From NCBI GenBank assembly GCA_964653695.1, contig CAZZFQ010000021.1, positions 1 through 22,120 on the forward strand: a stretch of 22,120 nucleotides of DNA, written 5' to 3'. The translations under genes and the position numbers were made by a program. Every line of letters starts with the position of its first letter. Within the stretch, counting starts at the first letter, position 1. Under the pieces are notes generated by a model. That model searched no databases. It was not told the DNA's origin and saw nothing but the letters and a program-made list of their open reading frames with translations. Below, piece by piece: positions 22,068 to 22,120 of this stretch. The stretch comes from JALHTG01 sp964653695. GTDB lineage: Archaea > Thermoproteota > Bathyarchaeia > 40CM-2-53-6 > JALHTG01.

Positions 22068-22120
22068 ATGGAGCTGGCAGCTGTCCAAGTTTGGCATGGG
22101 CTTTCGCACCATACTACTGC
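22068..22120 (+). CDS. Possible start of a divergent gene, cut by window end
   Basis: ATG 22068 opens a frame that remains open for 17 codons to the end of the window (MELAAVQVWHGLSHHTT). The only support is its position one promoter distance from the bidirectional TATA box. Too little sequence is present to suggest a product. Confidence 0.25.
   Translation, partial: MELAAVQVWHGLSHHTT

Overview
The window is archaeal chromosomal DNA. It encodes archaeal-type DnaG, PheS/PheT, TyrRS, TrpRS, a type-2-like methionine aminopeptidase, uS11, an RPA-like OB protein and a small TRAM protein. TATA-like boxes lie about 25 bp before several genes, Shine-Dalgarno sites match GGAGGTGA/GTGAT, and GTG/TTG starts are frequent. 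A DUF1512 membrane protein beside the methionine aminopeptidase suggests the TACK side (Thermoproteota, e.g. a Bathyarchaeia- or Nitrososphaeria-like lineage). That placement is an inference from memory. I see no CRISPR, insertion sequence, rRNA or convincing tRNA.

Layout. 1-613: two small membrane-protein genes, the first possibly cut by the window edge. 683-4290 (minus): a tandem ChlI-like AAA+ ATPase and an 854-aa ChlD-like protein (AAA+ domain, two membrane helices, VWA domain). They are divergent from an unrecognised 296-aa membrane/coiled-coil protein (4462-5352). 5474-5899: a GNAT acetyltransferase with an unclear start. 6305-6881 (minus): a TRAM/OB-fold nucleic-acid-binding operon. 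7190-8655 (plus): lemA and an htpX-like M48 protease with overlapping stop and start. 8706-9323 (minus): rps11 and a previously easy-to-miss 56-aa two-helix protein; a RimI-like acetyltransferase is divergent from them. 9974-11801 (minus): a DapA-superfamily aldolase overlapping a PPP-family phosphatase. 11921-18352 (minus): an information-processing block, pheS-pheT, tyrS-toprim protein, dnaG. 18437-20469 (plus): trpS and methionine aminopeptidase, divergent from pheS. 20466-22016 (minus): DUF1512 and a membrane zinc-ribbon protein, convergent with methionine aminopeptidase.

Most genes are housekeeping: aminoacylation, translation, protein maturation, RNA/DNA handling and membrane proteostasis. 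The least ordinary region is 683-5352. There the second AAA+ domain has lost the Walker B glutamate (DQ instead of DE), keeps a complete MIDAS, and replaces the usual ChlI-ChlD linker with a membrane anchor. This suggests a membrane-bound, chelatase-like motor made of an active and an inactive ATPase, with no catalytic chelatase subunit (CobN/BchH) in the window. Two perfect palindromes sharing an AGTACT core (4439-4450, 6250-6267) and a two-turn-spaced direct repeat (6997-7026) are candidate regulatory sites.
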